DNA of 64,000 nucleotides from Paludibacter sp. (GTDB taxonomy: Bacteria; Bacteroidota; Bacteroidia; Bacteroidales; Paludibacteraceae), in contig JAQTTH010000003.1 in the NCBI GenBank assembly GCA_028710895.1, positions 310,001-374,000 of the forward strand. Reading direction: 5' to 3'. Below the pieces are notes generated by a model. The model made no database searches. It saw nothing but the letters and a program-made list of their open reading frames with translations, and was not told the origin of the DNA. Made by a program: the position numbers and the translations under genes. Below, one piece after another: positions 18,830-27,075 of the stretch; position 1 is the first letter of the stretch; each line of letters starts with the position of its first letter.

Positions 18830-19570
18830 ATGAGTTTATTAAGCGATACAGGAAAATATGTGCTGTTGATGAAAAGGGTTTTGGTGGCCCCTGATCGGTG
18901 GAAAATGTTTTTTCGTCAATTCCCTAAAGAGCTTGAGAAGCTGGGCTTGCAATCCTTACCTATTGTAGCTATCATCTCGGTTTTTATCGGATTCATTATG
19001 ACGATGCAAACTAAGCTGAACACGTCGAATCCTCTTTTGCCGGTTTATACGACAGGTTTGGTGACACGTGATACTTTATTACTGGAATTTTCTTCCACCA
19101 TTTTGTGTTTAATTCTGGCCGGTAAGGTGGGTTCTAATATTGCCTCAGAGATTGGCACAATGCGTATTACGGAGCAGATTGATGCTCTTGAAATAATGGG
19201 TGTAAACTCAGCAAACTATCTTATCCTTCCCAAAATAATAGCATTTGTATTGATGATGCCATTCCTGGTTATTTTCAGTATGGCTTTGGGAGTTGGAGGC
19301 GGATATTTTGTTGGAGTTCTGACAGATATTATGACTACGGGCGATTACCTGATTGGTATCCAATATGCCTTCATTCCATATTATGTCTTTTACTCGCTGA
19401 TTAAATCGATGCTTTTTGCCTTTATCATTTCGTCAGTGGCTGCATATTACGGCTATTATTCCTACGGTGGAGCACTCGATGTGGGTAAATCCAGTACCAA
19501 TGCTGTTGTAAACGGAAGTATTTTGATTCTGTTTTTCAATATCCTTATCACCAAACTTATGCTTAATTAA
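18830..19570 (+). CDS. mlaE: MlaE/YrbE-type ABC transporter permease
   Basis: Inner-membrane permease of 246 residues of the MlaE family, which moves phospholipids between the inner and outer membranes to maintain outer-membrane asymmetry. The hallmark SEIGTMRITEQIDALEIMGV lies at about residues 105-124, and five or six hydrophobic segments surround it. It is followed 49 bp later by its ATPase. No mlaD or mlaC gene is adjacent, so the substrate-binding partner is encoded elsewhere. The open frame begins at 18767, but the promoter at 18755-18762 and family alignment favour 18830. Confidence 0.9.
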   Translation: MSLLSDTGKYVLLMKRVLVAPDRWKMFFRQFPKELEKLGLQSLPIVAIISVFIGFIMTMQTKLNTSNPLLPVYTTGLVTRDTLLLEFSSTILCLILAGKVGSNIASEIGTMRITEQIDALEIMGVNSANYLILPKIIAFVLMMPFLVIFSMALGVGGGYFVGVLTDIMTTGDYLIGIQYAFIPYYVFYSLIKSMLFAFIISSVAAYYGYYSYGGALDVGKSSTNAVVNGSILILFFNILITKLMLN

Positions 19571-19619
19571 TGGTTTAAAAGTTCACTAAACTGTAAACCA
19601 TAAAATTGTAAATCAGACA

Positions 19620-20378
19620 ATGATTGAAGTAAAAAATGTAGATAAATCCTTTGACGGAAATCACGTATTGAAAAATGTTTCGGCAATTTTTGAAACGGGA
19701 AAGACAAATATGATTATTGGTCAGAGCGGTTCAGGAAAGACTGTCTTGATGAAAAGCATCATTGGCTTGCATCGCATAGATAAAGGACGCATTGAATATG
19801 ATGGACGCAACTTGCCAGATATGCAGATGAAAGAAATTCGTGTTCTGCGTCGTGAGGTTGGGATGCTTTTTCAGGGTTCAGCACTTTTCGACTCGGCTAC
19901 TGTGTTGGAAAATGTGATGTATCCACTTGAAATGTTTTCTGATGCTAGCAAAGAGGAAATGGTGGAACGTGCGCGTTTTTGTTTAAAGCATGTGAGTTTA
20001 GCTGAAAAGTCATTCAATCTGGCCCCTTCCGAAATTAGTGGTGGTATGCAAAAACGTGTGGCCATAGCCCGTGCCATTGCTTTGCAACCTAAGTATTTGT
20101 TTTGCGATGAGCCAAACTCAGGCCTTGATCCCAAAACATCGTTGATTATCGACCAGTTGATTCACGAAATTACACATGAGTTTGATATCACAACCATCAT
20201 TAACTCACACGATATGAACTCGGTAATGGAAATAGGGGAAAATATTATTTTCATTGATAAAGGAAAAATGGCCTGGCAGGGAAACAAAGGGGATATTTTT
20301 CACGTTGATAATGAGGCGCTGAACGGTTTTGTGTTTGCGTCTGAATTATTCAAACAAGTAAAAAAAGCAAATCAATGA
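19620..20378 (+). CDS. mlaF: MlaF-type ABC transporter ATP-binding protein
   Basis: ATPase partner of the preceding permease, 252 residues. Walker A is GQSGSGKT (Lys40), the Q-loop lies in [10 protein letters not shown], the signature is SGGMQKR (the MlaF form with Met-Gln), Walker B is LFCDEP, and the switch His is in NSHDMNS. The pair should power phospholipid movement across the envelope. Its last four bases overlap the xth start (ATGA), so the three genes form one operon. Confidence 0.92.
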   Translation: MIEVKNVDKSFDGNHVLKNVSAIFETGKTNMIIGQSGSGKTVLMKSIIGLHRIDKGRIEYDGRNLPDMQMKEIRVLRREVGMLFQGSALFDSATVLENVMYPLEMFSDASKEEMVERARFCLKHVSLAEKSFNLAPSEISGGMQKRVAIARAIALQPKYLFCDEPNSGLDPKTSLIIDQLIHEITHEFDITTIINSHDMNSVMEIGENIIFIDKGKMAWQGNKGDIFHVDNEALNGFVFASELFKQVKKANQ

Positions 20379-21136
20379 AAATTATCTCCTATAACGTAAA
20401 TGGCATTCGTGCCGCACTGACTAAAAACTTTACCGAATGGCTACAGGCCGAGAATCCTGATGTGCTTTGTTTTCAGGAAACGAAAGCGCAACCCGATCAG
20501 ATAGATACAATGCTATTTGCCGAAATGGGTTATACTTCTTACCTGCATTCGGCAGAGAAAAAAGGATATAGCGGAGTGGCAATATTAAGCAAACAGGCTC
20601 CCGACAAAGTGGTTGTTGGGATGAATAACCCTCGATATGATAGCGAAGGGCGTGTTATTCGTGCCGATTTTGGCGATTTGTCGGTTATTTGTGTCTATAT
20701 TCCTTCCGGATCATCGGGCGATGAGCGTCAGACCTTTAAAATGGAATTTTTGGCTGCATTTGCACCATTTATAGCCGAAGTGCGAAAAATAAGACCCAAT
20801 CTGATTGTGTGTGGCGATTATAATATTTGTCACAAGCCTATTGATATTAATCATCCTGAACGTCAGAACGGTGTTTCCGGATTTCTACCCGAAGAACGTG
20901 CCTGGTTAGATGAATTTGAAGCCAGCGGTATGGTCGATTCGTTCAGAGAGTTTGACAAGAGCGCTGAAAAATACAGCTGGTGGAGTTACCGTGGTGGTGC
21001 CCGATTCAGGAATGTTGGATGGCGTATCGATTATCATTGGGTGACTGAACCACTTCGCAAGAGATTGAAATCGGCAGCTATATTGGCCGATGCTGTTCAT
21101 TCCGATCATTGTCCGGTTGTAGTGGAAGTAGATTAG
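20375..21136 (+). CDS. xth: Exodeoxyribonuclease III (AP endonuclease)
   Basis: Base-excision-repair AP endonuclease and 3'-5' exonuclease of 253 residues, Mg-dependent, of the EEP fold. Active-site motifs are [16 protein letters not shown] (metal Glu), GDYNICH (Asp/Asn) and the C-terminal SDHCPV (general-base His). The start ATG overlaps the mlaF stop by 4 bp, so it is translationally coupled to a lipid transporter with no obvious shared function. Confidence 0.95.
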   Translation: MKIISYNVNGIRAALTKNFTEWLQAENPDVLCFQETKAQPDQIDTMLFAEMGYTSYLHSAEKKGYSGVAILSKQAPDKVVVGMNNPRYDSEGRVIRADFGDLSVICVYIPSGSSGDERQTFKMEFLAAFAPFIAEVRKIRPNLIVCGDYNICHKPIDINHPERQNGVSGFLPEERAWLDEFEASGMVDSFREFDKSAEKYSWWSYRGGARFRNVGWRIDYHWVTEPLRKRLKSAAILADAVHSDHCPVVVEVD

Positions 21137-21230
21137 ATCACTTTTAAGGTCAGAAATGGCTGAAAATGATTTCTTTTACCTAAATAAGGTGCTTCTAATT
21201 ATAAAAAATAATAAAACTTAGAGTAAGCAG

Positions 21231-21260
21231 TTTGTTTGACATAAAATGTTTTTAACTTTG
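21231..21260 (+). promoter_or_regulatory. Promoter of the DUF6242 lipoprotein gene
   Basis: TTTG at 21231-21234, 18 nt, then TAACTTTG at 21253-21260. This is very close to the Bacteroidetes consensus and gives a leader of about 40 nt. Confidence 0.65.
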
Positions 21261-21306
21261 CTCATTCTTTCGAAGATACCCGTAGATTTAAAATAAAAAA
21301 TATACA

Positions 21307-22740
21307 ATGAAATTTAGTCCTTTCAAGTTCATTCTGTTCTCGCTCTTTATCGTTTTCCTCACATCGTGTTTGGGAACAACTGATACGGTTACAACATCGA
21401 CTGATCCAAGTTTTAAATCAATGACTTTTGCCGCTGATGATAGTGTGTCAGGAATGTCTTCTACTGTTTTTACATTGGAGGAGATTAACTCAGTAACTAA
21501 AGATTCGATGATTGTGAATAAGGACTCGATGGTATACAAAGCTGATATCAACGATGTTATTGCGACATTGACATTTAAAAGCTCTGCAGCTATTTACAGA
21601 ATATCTGGTACTGATACGGTTGGTACAACGGCAACTGACACAATTGACTTCACTAAACCAATTAAGTTCCGCAATTATGCAACTGACAAAAAAACTTTCA
21701 AGGAATATTGGGTGAAGGTAAATGTACATCAGGTAGAACCTAAGCTGTATAACTGGAGTCCAGTAGTAAATGCTGTTGGTTCAGGTAATGTTACTAATCA
21801 GAAATCTGTTTTTTTTAAAGATCAGATTTTTTATTACTCAAACGATGGTACGGGAAGCTATTTATATACTTCAACAGATGGAACCAACTGGAGTCCGCAA
21901 ACTGTTACAGGTTTGCCAACGGGTACGCCACTGAATGATATAACTGAATTCAACGGCAAGTTGTATCTGGCTCAGGATGGCTTTAATATCTATTCGTCTG
22001 CTGATGGCAAAAGCTGGACTAAATTTGTTTCTGATTATAATTTCAAATCCATGTTATATGTGCTAAGCGGTAAGCTTTGGGCAGTAGTTCAATCTACAAC
22101 TGAATCATTTTGTCGTTTTGCAAGTTACACGGAGACGGATGGTTGGGTAGTTAGGGGGCAAATTCCAGCAAACTTCCCTGTGCGCGATTTCACCTCGTTG
22201 TCGTTTGCAAGTCGTACAGGTCAACCCAAAGTGTTGGTTATTGGCGGATATTCTGCCTCTGATGCAGTTTTAAAAACCCGTTGGAGTTCGGAAGATGGTG
22301 TTTACTGGACTGATTTTAGTGTTGATAATCACACGCTGGATACATTAGCTGTAGGTGCTTCTGTGATTGAATATGGTGATAAATTATTACTTTTCGGGGT
22401 GCGTAGCGATAAAGCAATATACACGAATCATTACAGAGTATCCATCGATGAGGGCTTTAGTTGGCAAACTCCGGATACTTTGTATAACCGACTACGCCTA
22501 CCGATTAAAACAGTTATTGCTGGTAAAGACAGTACAATCTATACAAATTATCAACCACGTAATTATCAGTCGGTTGTTGTAATGAATCCTCATAATTATA
22601 CCGGAGAAAACCCCGCGTCTTCGTTGGATGCAATTCAGAAATCAAATCGCATTTTTATCATTGGTGGAAAGACCAATACAGAAGTGTTGACAGATGTTTG
22701 GACCGGAAAATTGAATAAGAAAAATTTCTTGCGCCAATAG
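21307..22740 (+). CDS. DUF6242-type secreted lipoprotein
   Basis: A 477-residue lipoprotein: signal peptide with lipobox LTSC (acylated Cys about residue 21), an N-terminal Ig-like region rich in Ser/Thr/Asp (to about 145), then a C-terminal domain with repeated YxSxDGxxW motifs (for example YTSTDGTNW, YSSADGKSW, SSEDGVYW). These motifs are typical of a beta-propeller with Asp-box-like blades. It resembles the DUF6242 family of Bacteroidales. The biochemical role is unknown; surface-exposed binding is plausible. It is monocistronic with its own promoter and terminator. Confidence 0.75.
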   Translation: MKFSPFKFILFSLFIVFLTSCLGTTDTVTTSTDPSFKSMTFAADDSVSGMSSTVFTLEEINSVTKDSMIVNKDSMVYKADINDVIATLTFKSSAAIYRISGTDTVGTTATDTIDFTKPIKFRNYATDKKTFKEYWVKVNVHQVEPKLYNWSPVVNAVGSGNVTNQKSVFFKDQIFYYSNDGTGSYLYTSTDGTNWSPQTVTGLPTGTPLNDITEFNGKLYLAQDGFNIYSSADGKSWTKFVSDYNFKSMLYVLSGKLWAVVQSTTESFCRFASYTETDGWVVRGQIPANFPVRDFTSLSFASRTGQPKVLVIGGYSASDAVLKTRWSSEDGVYWTDFSVDNHTLDTLAVGASVIEYGDKLLLFGVRSDKAIYTNHYRVSIDEGFSWQTPDTLYNRLRLPIKTVIAGKDSTIYTNYQPRNYQSVVVMNPHNYTGENPASSLDAIQKSNRIFIIGGKTNTEVLTDVWTGKLNKKNFLRQ

Positions 22741-22760
22741 GCTGATTAAGTGCAATATAG

Positions 22761-22792
22761 AAAGGTGCTTCCGGATAAGGTAGCACCTTTTT
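22761..22792 (+). terminator. Intrinsic terminator of the DUF6242 gene
   Basis: The stem AAAGGTGCT pairs with AGCACCTTT around a 12-nt loop, followed by TTTC. It lies 20 bp after the stop. Confidence 0.88.
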
Positions 22793-22826
22793 CAATTTAA
22801 AGAGGGAGTAACTAAAGAATTTTGTC

Positions 22827-22834
22827 TATTTTTG
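22827..22834 (+). promoter_or_regulatory. -7 element (TATTTTTG) before the small leader-like gene
   Basis: An exact TAnnTTTG match. Transcription would begin near 22841, which rules out an in-frame ATG at 22822 and points to ATG 22858. Confidence 0.55.
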
Positions 22835-22857
22835 CGGCTTCAAAATACAATCAAAAG

Positions 22858-23196
22858 ATGCATTCAAGAATTCTACATACAGCTAAATCTATCCGCTTCC
22901 GTCGTTGGAGTCGGGCAGGATATGCGGTTTTTTGTAGCCTTGCATGTAGTGTAACCATTGGCTGTATCGCGATTTCAATTTCCGATAAATCGTTGCAAAA
23001 ATCGAACAATACAGCATTGATTTCTTGTAATACTGTTGGTACGGATTCAGATTCTCAGGAGAAAATAAAGGAAGAAGCTGAACTTGAATCTGCTTTGCAA
23101 CAAATTCATGAGGCAACTGTAGCTCAAATAGTAGTTGACAACGCGGTAGCGTGTGGTCATATAATTTCGTATATTTTTATTCATCATAGCGGTTGA
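22858..23196 (+). CDS. Small protein of unknown function upstream of a TonB-dependent receptor
   Basis: A 112-residue protein with an unusual layout: a very basic aromatic N-terminus (KSIRFRRWSRAGYA), a Cys-containing hydrophobic segment (about 22-40), an acidic helical middle (QEKIKEEAELESALQQIHEA) and a short hydrophobic C-terminus. I believe similar basic small proteins precede TonB-dependent receptors in other Bacteroidales, but I know of no function. Its stop codon lies inside a terminator-like hairpin, and the receptor gene starts 43 bp later. The start 22858 is chosen over 22822 because of the promoter at 22827-22834. It may be a leader peptide, a regulator or a small membrane partner of the receptor. 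Confidence 0.65.
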   Translation: MHSRILHTAKSIRFRRWSRAGYAVFCSLACSVTIGCIAISISDKSLQKSNNTALISCNTVGTDSDSQEKIKEEAELESALQQIHEATVAQIVVDNAVACGHIISYIFIHHSG

Positions 23197-23230
23197 AATG
23201 GGTTTGTCCTGTTTCAACCGCTTTTATTTT
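23188..23230 (+). terminator. Terminator or attenuator between the small gene and the TonB-dependent receptor
   Basis: An 11-bp perfect stem (23188-23198 with 23212-23222) is followed by TTTTATTTT. It overlaps the stop codon of the small gene, so ribosomes finishing that gene would cover the left arm and could prevent hairpin formation. The receptor ATG is at 23239. This is the geometry of a translation-coupled attenuator. Confidence 0.7.
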
Positions 23231-23238
23231 AATTCATT

Positions 23239-25161
23239 ATGAGAAAAATTTCAATTTCAACTGTGTTTATTTTTATTTGTTTATTTCAAGGGCTTTTGGC
23301 TCAGCAAAAATCCGACTCAGTCTCGGTAAGTCTTTCAGAATTGCAGGTTAATGCGAACCGCGCCAAGTTGTACTCCGAAATGGGTCGTATTCTGACCATT
23401 ATAGATAAAACGGAAATATCCCGCTCAGCCGTGCAAAGTATCGACCAATTGCTCGATTATGTGGCCGGTGTAGATATTCGTCAGCGTGGTACAAATACAA
23501 CTCAGGCCGATATTTCTGTCCGTGGTGGTTCTTTCGATCAGGTGTTGGTGTTGCTCAACGGCGTAAACATTACCGATCCGCAAACAGGACACTTCAACCT
23601 GGATATTCCGCTGAACCTTTCTGACGTAAGTCGGGTGGAGATTTTGCAAGGTTCGTCTGCGCGAGTTCTTGGACCAAATGCTTTTAGTGGGGCAATTAAT
23701 ATTGTGACTGAAAGCAACGATAAGCAGGCTTTAAAAGCAGAGTTAACAGCTGGTAGTTTTAATATATTTGGACAGTCAGTTTCGGGAAGTATTAGTAGCG
23801 ATAAACTACATACATTTGCCTCGGTATCGCATAAAAGCAGTGCTGGTTATATGACCAACACCGATTTTGATCTGAGTAGTGCTTTTGTTCAATCGGTTTT
23901 GAAAACGAAAGATGCAGGTAAGTTTGATTTGCAACTGGCCGGACAGTTAAAGGATTTTGGTGAAAATGGTTTTTATTCGCTGAAGTACCCCAACCAACGT
24001 GAAGCTAATAAAGCACTTTTTACAGCCTTAGACTGGAGTTTGAGTAATGGTAACTTTTCGTATAACGCCCAAGCCAGTTGGAAGCGCCACTACGACAGAT
24101 ATGAGCTTAATCATGGTGCTGTTGCCGGTTATAAATATCACTTAACTGATGTGACAGGAGGGAAGCTGTCGGGTAGTTATAAATCAAGATTAGGAAAAAC
24201 AACCCTGGGTCTGAATGTTCGAAACGAGCACATTTTCAGCAATTCTTTGGGTATAGCAATGTCAACTCCCGACTCTGTGCTGAATCCGTTCGAATCAAAT
24301 TTCTATTTCAAAAAAAGTTACAATAGAACCGTCTATAGTGGTATGATTGACCATTCGGTAAGTGTTGGCAAATGGTATTTCTCAGCAGGAATTGCCACAA
24401 GTTACAGTGAAGATTTCAAATCAACCACTTATGGTGGATTTGATATTGCTTATTCTGTAACAGATGATGCAAAAGTTTATGCTTCAGCTAATTCAGCATC
24501 ACGTTTACCAACATTCACCGATTTATTTTTCTCCAACCCGGCTCAACAAGGTAATCCTGCATTAAAACCGGAACAATCCAAAACAATTGAGTTTGGAACT
24601 AAAATGAATCAGAAGAACTGGAGCTTGAATGCTGATGTTTTTTATCGAAAAGGCGAAAATGTGATTGACTGGGTGAAACTGAATTCTTCTTCGGCTAAAT
24701 ATGAAGCAATGAACCTGTCGAGTGTAAATGCGTTGGGAGGCGATTTTACATTTGATTATCGGTTTGTGAATTTGTTTGTAAAAAGAGCTGCATTCAGCTA
24801 TTCTTATCTGAATCTGGATAAAGCGGCAGTTGGTTTTGATTCAAAGTATGCATTGGATTATTTGAAACACAAAGTTACATTGTCCGTAGATCATTCTATT
24901 TTCAAGAAACTATCGGCTTCGTGGAGGTTTGGATACTTCGACCGCTCAGGAAGCTACGATGCTAACACAGTAATTGGCTCACCGGCAAAATTGACTAATT
25001 ACAGCCCGTACACCAACCTTGATTGCCGTTTACTTTGGAACGACAAGCACTTTGATGTGTTTGGAGATGTAAATAATATCTTCAATACAAAATATGCCGA
25101 TTATGGCGGATTGACTCAGCCAGGCATTAATTTCAATGTAGGAGTAAGATTAAAACTCTAA
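23239..25161 (+). CDS. TonB-dependent outer-membrane receptor (BtuB-like)
   Basis: A 640-residue receptor for energised uptake of a large or scarce nutrient. It has a signal peptide (to about residue 22), a plug domain (about 40-160) with VNGVNITDPQTGH-like and RVEILQGSSARVLG segments, and a 22-strand barrel ending in a terminal beta-strand (FNVGVRLKL). It lacks the carboxypeptidase-like N-terminal extension of SusC proteins and has no SusD partner, so it looks like a BtuB/siderophore-type receptor. Vitamin B12 is a reasonable guess from overall size and family. I saw no cobalamin riboswitch in the short upstream region, which weakens that guess. Confidence 0.85.
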   Translation: MRKISISTVFIFICLFQGLLAQQKSDSVSVSLSELQVNANRAKLYSEMGRILTIIDKTEISRSAVQSIDQLLDYVAGVDIRQRGTNTTQADISVRGGSFDQVLVLLNGVNITDPQTGHFNLDIPLNLSDVSRVEILQGSSARVLGPNAFSGAINIVTESNDKQALKAELTAGSFNIFGQSVSGSISSDKLHTFASVSHKSSAGYMTNTDFDLSSAFVQSVLKTKDAGKFDLQLAGQLKDFGENGFYSLKYPNQREANKALFTALDWSLSNGNFSYNAQASWKRHYDRYELNHGAVAGYKYHLTDVTGGKLSGSYKSRLGKTTLGLNVRNEHIFSNSLGIAMSTPDSVLNPFESNFYFKKSYNRTVYSGMIDHSVSVGKWYFSAGIATSYSEDFKSTTYGGFDIAYSVTDDAKVYASANSASRLPTFTDLFFSNPAQQGNPALKPEQSKTIEFGTKMNQKNWSLNADVFYRKGENVIDWVKLNSSSAKYEAMNLSSVNALGGDFTFDYRFVNLFVKRAAFSYSYLNLDKAAVGFDSKYALDYLKHKVTLSVDHSIFKKLSASWRFGYFDRSGSYDANTVIGSPAKLTNYSPYTNLDCRLLWNDKHFDVFGDVNNIFNTKYADYGGLTQPGINFNVGVRLKL

Positions 25162-25230
25162 CTTAAATATAAAAAACCAATCTGACCATATCTCGAAAAT
25201 TTATCAATATCTTTAATTCGCAATGAAAAG

Positions 25231-25264
25231 AAATAGGCTGTCCATTTGTTGGACAGCCTATTTT
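25231..25264. terminator. Bidirectional terminator between the receptor gene and fumarase
   Basis: AAATAGGCTGTCCA pairs with TGGACAGCCTATTT around a very small loop, with T or A runs on both sides. The genes on either side converge. Confidence 0.92.
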
Positions 25265-25287
25265 GATTTATAGACAATTGTTTCTTA

Positions 25288-26919
25288 CTAGCAAACCATG
25301 GTTGGTTTTATTTGTTTGAAGAAGTCATTTCCTTTGTCGTCTACAAGGATAAATGCAGGGAAATTTTCTACCTCAATTTTCCAGATAGCTTCCATGCCCA
25401 ATTCAGGATATTCAAGGCATTCCACTTTTTTGATGTTCTGTTGAGCCAGAATGGCTGCAGGTCCACCAATAGAACCCAGATAGAATCCACCATATTTCTT
25501 ACAAGCATCAGTTACCTGTTGGGTGCGGTTTCCTTTGGCAATCATAATTAAACTGCCACCGTTTTCCTGGAATAAATCTACATAAGAGTCCATACGACCG
25601 GCAGTTGTAGGGCCAAACGAACCGGAAGGCATTCCTTTAGGTGTTTTAGCCGGACCGGCGTAGTAAATAGGATGATCTTTTACGTATTGAGGAAGTGGTT
25701 TGCCGGCATCAAGTAATTCCTTCAGCTTAGCATGTGCAATATCGCGACCCACCACGATCGTTCCATTCAATGACAGACGTGTTGCAACAGGATATTTCGA
25801 TAGAATACCCAAAATATCTTTCATTGGCATGTTCAAGTCAATTTTTACTGCATTTCCTTCGCCTTCGTTGCGCAATTCTTCCGGAATCAACGCACCCGGA
25901 TTATCTTCCATGCGTTCAACCCAGACACCGTCTTTGTTGATTTTTCCTTTGATGTTGCGGTCGGCAGAACAAGAAACGGCCATGCCCACAAAGCACGAAG
26001 CGCCGTGGCGCGACAAGCGAACTATACGCACATCGTGAGCAAAATATTTACCACCAAACTGAGCACCCAATCCGGCAGCTTGTGCTTGTTTCAGGATTTT
26101 TTGTTCCATTTCCACATCGCGGAAAGCTTGTCCTAGTTCGTTTCCTTCGGTAGGTAATTCATCGTAGTATTTTGTGGAAGCCAGTTTCACGGTTTTCATA
26201 CAGGCATCTGCCGAAGTGCCACCAATAACGAAAGCAATGTGGTAAGGAGGACAAGCTGCAGTACCCAGCGTTTTCATTTTTTCGGTCAGGAATTTCTCCA
26301 ATGAAGTTGGGTTCAGCAAGGCTTTTGTTTCCTGAAATAAATATGATTTGTTGGCAGAGCCACCACCTTTGGCGATAAAGAGGAATTTGTATTCGTTTCC
26401 ATGTCCTGCAACTAAATCGATTTGAGCAGGCAGGTTTGTGCCTGTATTCACCTCATCGTACATGTTCAGAGCTGCATTTTGAGAATAACGCAGATTTTCT
26501 TCGGTATATGTTTCGTAAATACCTTTTGATAGGGCTTCTTCGTCGGAACCGTTCGTCCACACGTTGCTGCCTTTTTTTGCGTAAACGGTAGCTGTTCCGG
26601 TATCCTGGCAGAAGGGCAAAATACCTTTTGCAGAAATTTCGGCATTGCGAAGCATTGTTAGCGCAACGTATTTGTCGTTTTCGCTTGCCTCCGGGTCGGC
26701 CAGTATAGCGGCCACTTGCCGTTGATGGTCGGGGCGGAGTAAGAATGAACAATCGCGCATGGCAGCACGAGCCAATACGGTCAATGCTTCAGGTTCTACT
26801 TTCAGGATTTCCTGTCCTTCAAATTCCGATACCGACACATGCTCTTTGGTAAGCAAATAGTATTCGGTTTTTTCTTTTCCCAATGGAAATGTTTCCTGGT
26901 ACTTAAATTCTTTTGCCAT
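25288..26919 (-). CDS. fumA: Class I fumarate hydratase (iron-sulfur)
   Basis: A 543-residue [4Fe-4S] fumarase that interconverts fumarate and malate, in the succinate branch of Bacteroidales fermentation. N-terminal and C-terminal parts of the two-chain class I enzymes are fused in one chain, as in E. coli FumA/FumB. Conserved segments include [14 protein letters not shown] (cluster Cys about 112), [14 protein letters not shown], and the C-terminal [13 protein letters not shown]. It is the only gene between two terminators, so it is monocistronic. The oxygen-labile cluster fits an anaerobic or microaerophilic life. Confidence 0.95.
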   Translation of the reverse strand: MAKEFKYQETFPLGKEKTEYYLLTKEHVSVSEFEGQEILKVEPEALTVLARAAMRDCSFLLRPDHQRQVAAILADPEASENDKYVALTMLRNAEISAKGILPFCQDTGTATVYAKKGSNVWTNGSDEEALSKGIYETYTEENLRYSQNAALNMYDEVNTGTNLPAQIDLVAGHGNEYKFLFIAKGGGSANKSYLFQETKALLNPTSLEKFLTEKMKTLGTAACPPYHIAFVIGGTSADACMKTVKLASTKYYDELPTEGNELGQAFRDVEMEQKILKQAQAAGLGAQFGGKYFAHDVRIVRLSRHGASCFVGMAVSCSADRNIKGKINKDGVWVERMEDNPGALIPEELRNEGEGNAVKIDLNMPMKDILGILSKYPVATRLSLNGTIVVGRDIAHAKLKELLDAGKPLPQYVKDHPIYYAGPAKTPKGMPSGSFGPTTAGRMDSYVDLFQENGGSLIMIAKGNRTQQVTDACKKYGGFYLGSIGGPAAILAQQNIKKVECLEYPELGMEAIWKIEVENFPAFILVDDKGNDFFKQIKPTMVC

Positions 26920-26964
26920 TGTTTTATATTTTAATCAGTTATAATTGTCGTTTGAAAAGAGTTG

Positions 26965-26972
26965 CAAAATTA
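26965..26972 (-). promoter_or_regulatory. -7 element (TAATTTTG) for fumarase
   Basis: An exact TAnnTTTG match on the minus strand, about 45 bp before the start codon. A TTTCTGTAAT/ATTACAGAAA palindrome (about 26971-26990) lies directly upstream and could be an operator. Confidence 0.55.
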
Positions 26973-27029
26973 CAGAAATATTTCTGTAATTAAACTTTCT
27001 ATTTTGATTTTTTAGCCCTTTTAAATGCA

Positions 27030-27060
27030 ATTGAGGGATGGCATAAAGTCATCCCTCAAT
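27030..27060 (-). terminator. Probable terminator after the topoisomerase gene
   Basis: The 11-bp stem ATTGAGGGATG/CATCCCTCAAT with a 9-nt loop lies 15 bp after the stop. The T-run after it is short and broken, so termination may be weak. Confidence 0.65.
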
Positions 27061-27075
27061 CCTAAAGTTCTTTAT

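Noticed and set aside
23100-23238. Cobalamin riboswitch before the BtuB-like receptor
   Set aside because: The gap is only about 40 bases beyond the small gene and shows a simple hairpin; no riboswitch core is visible.
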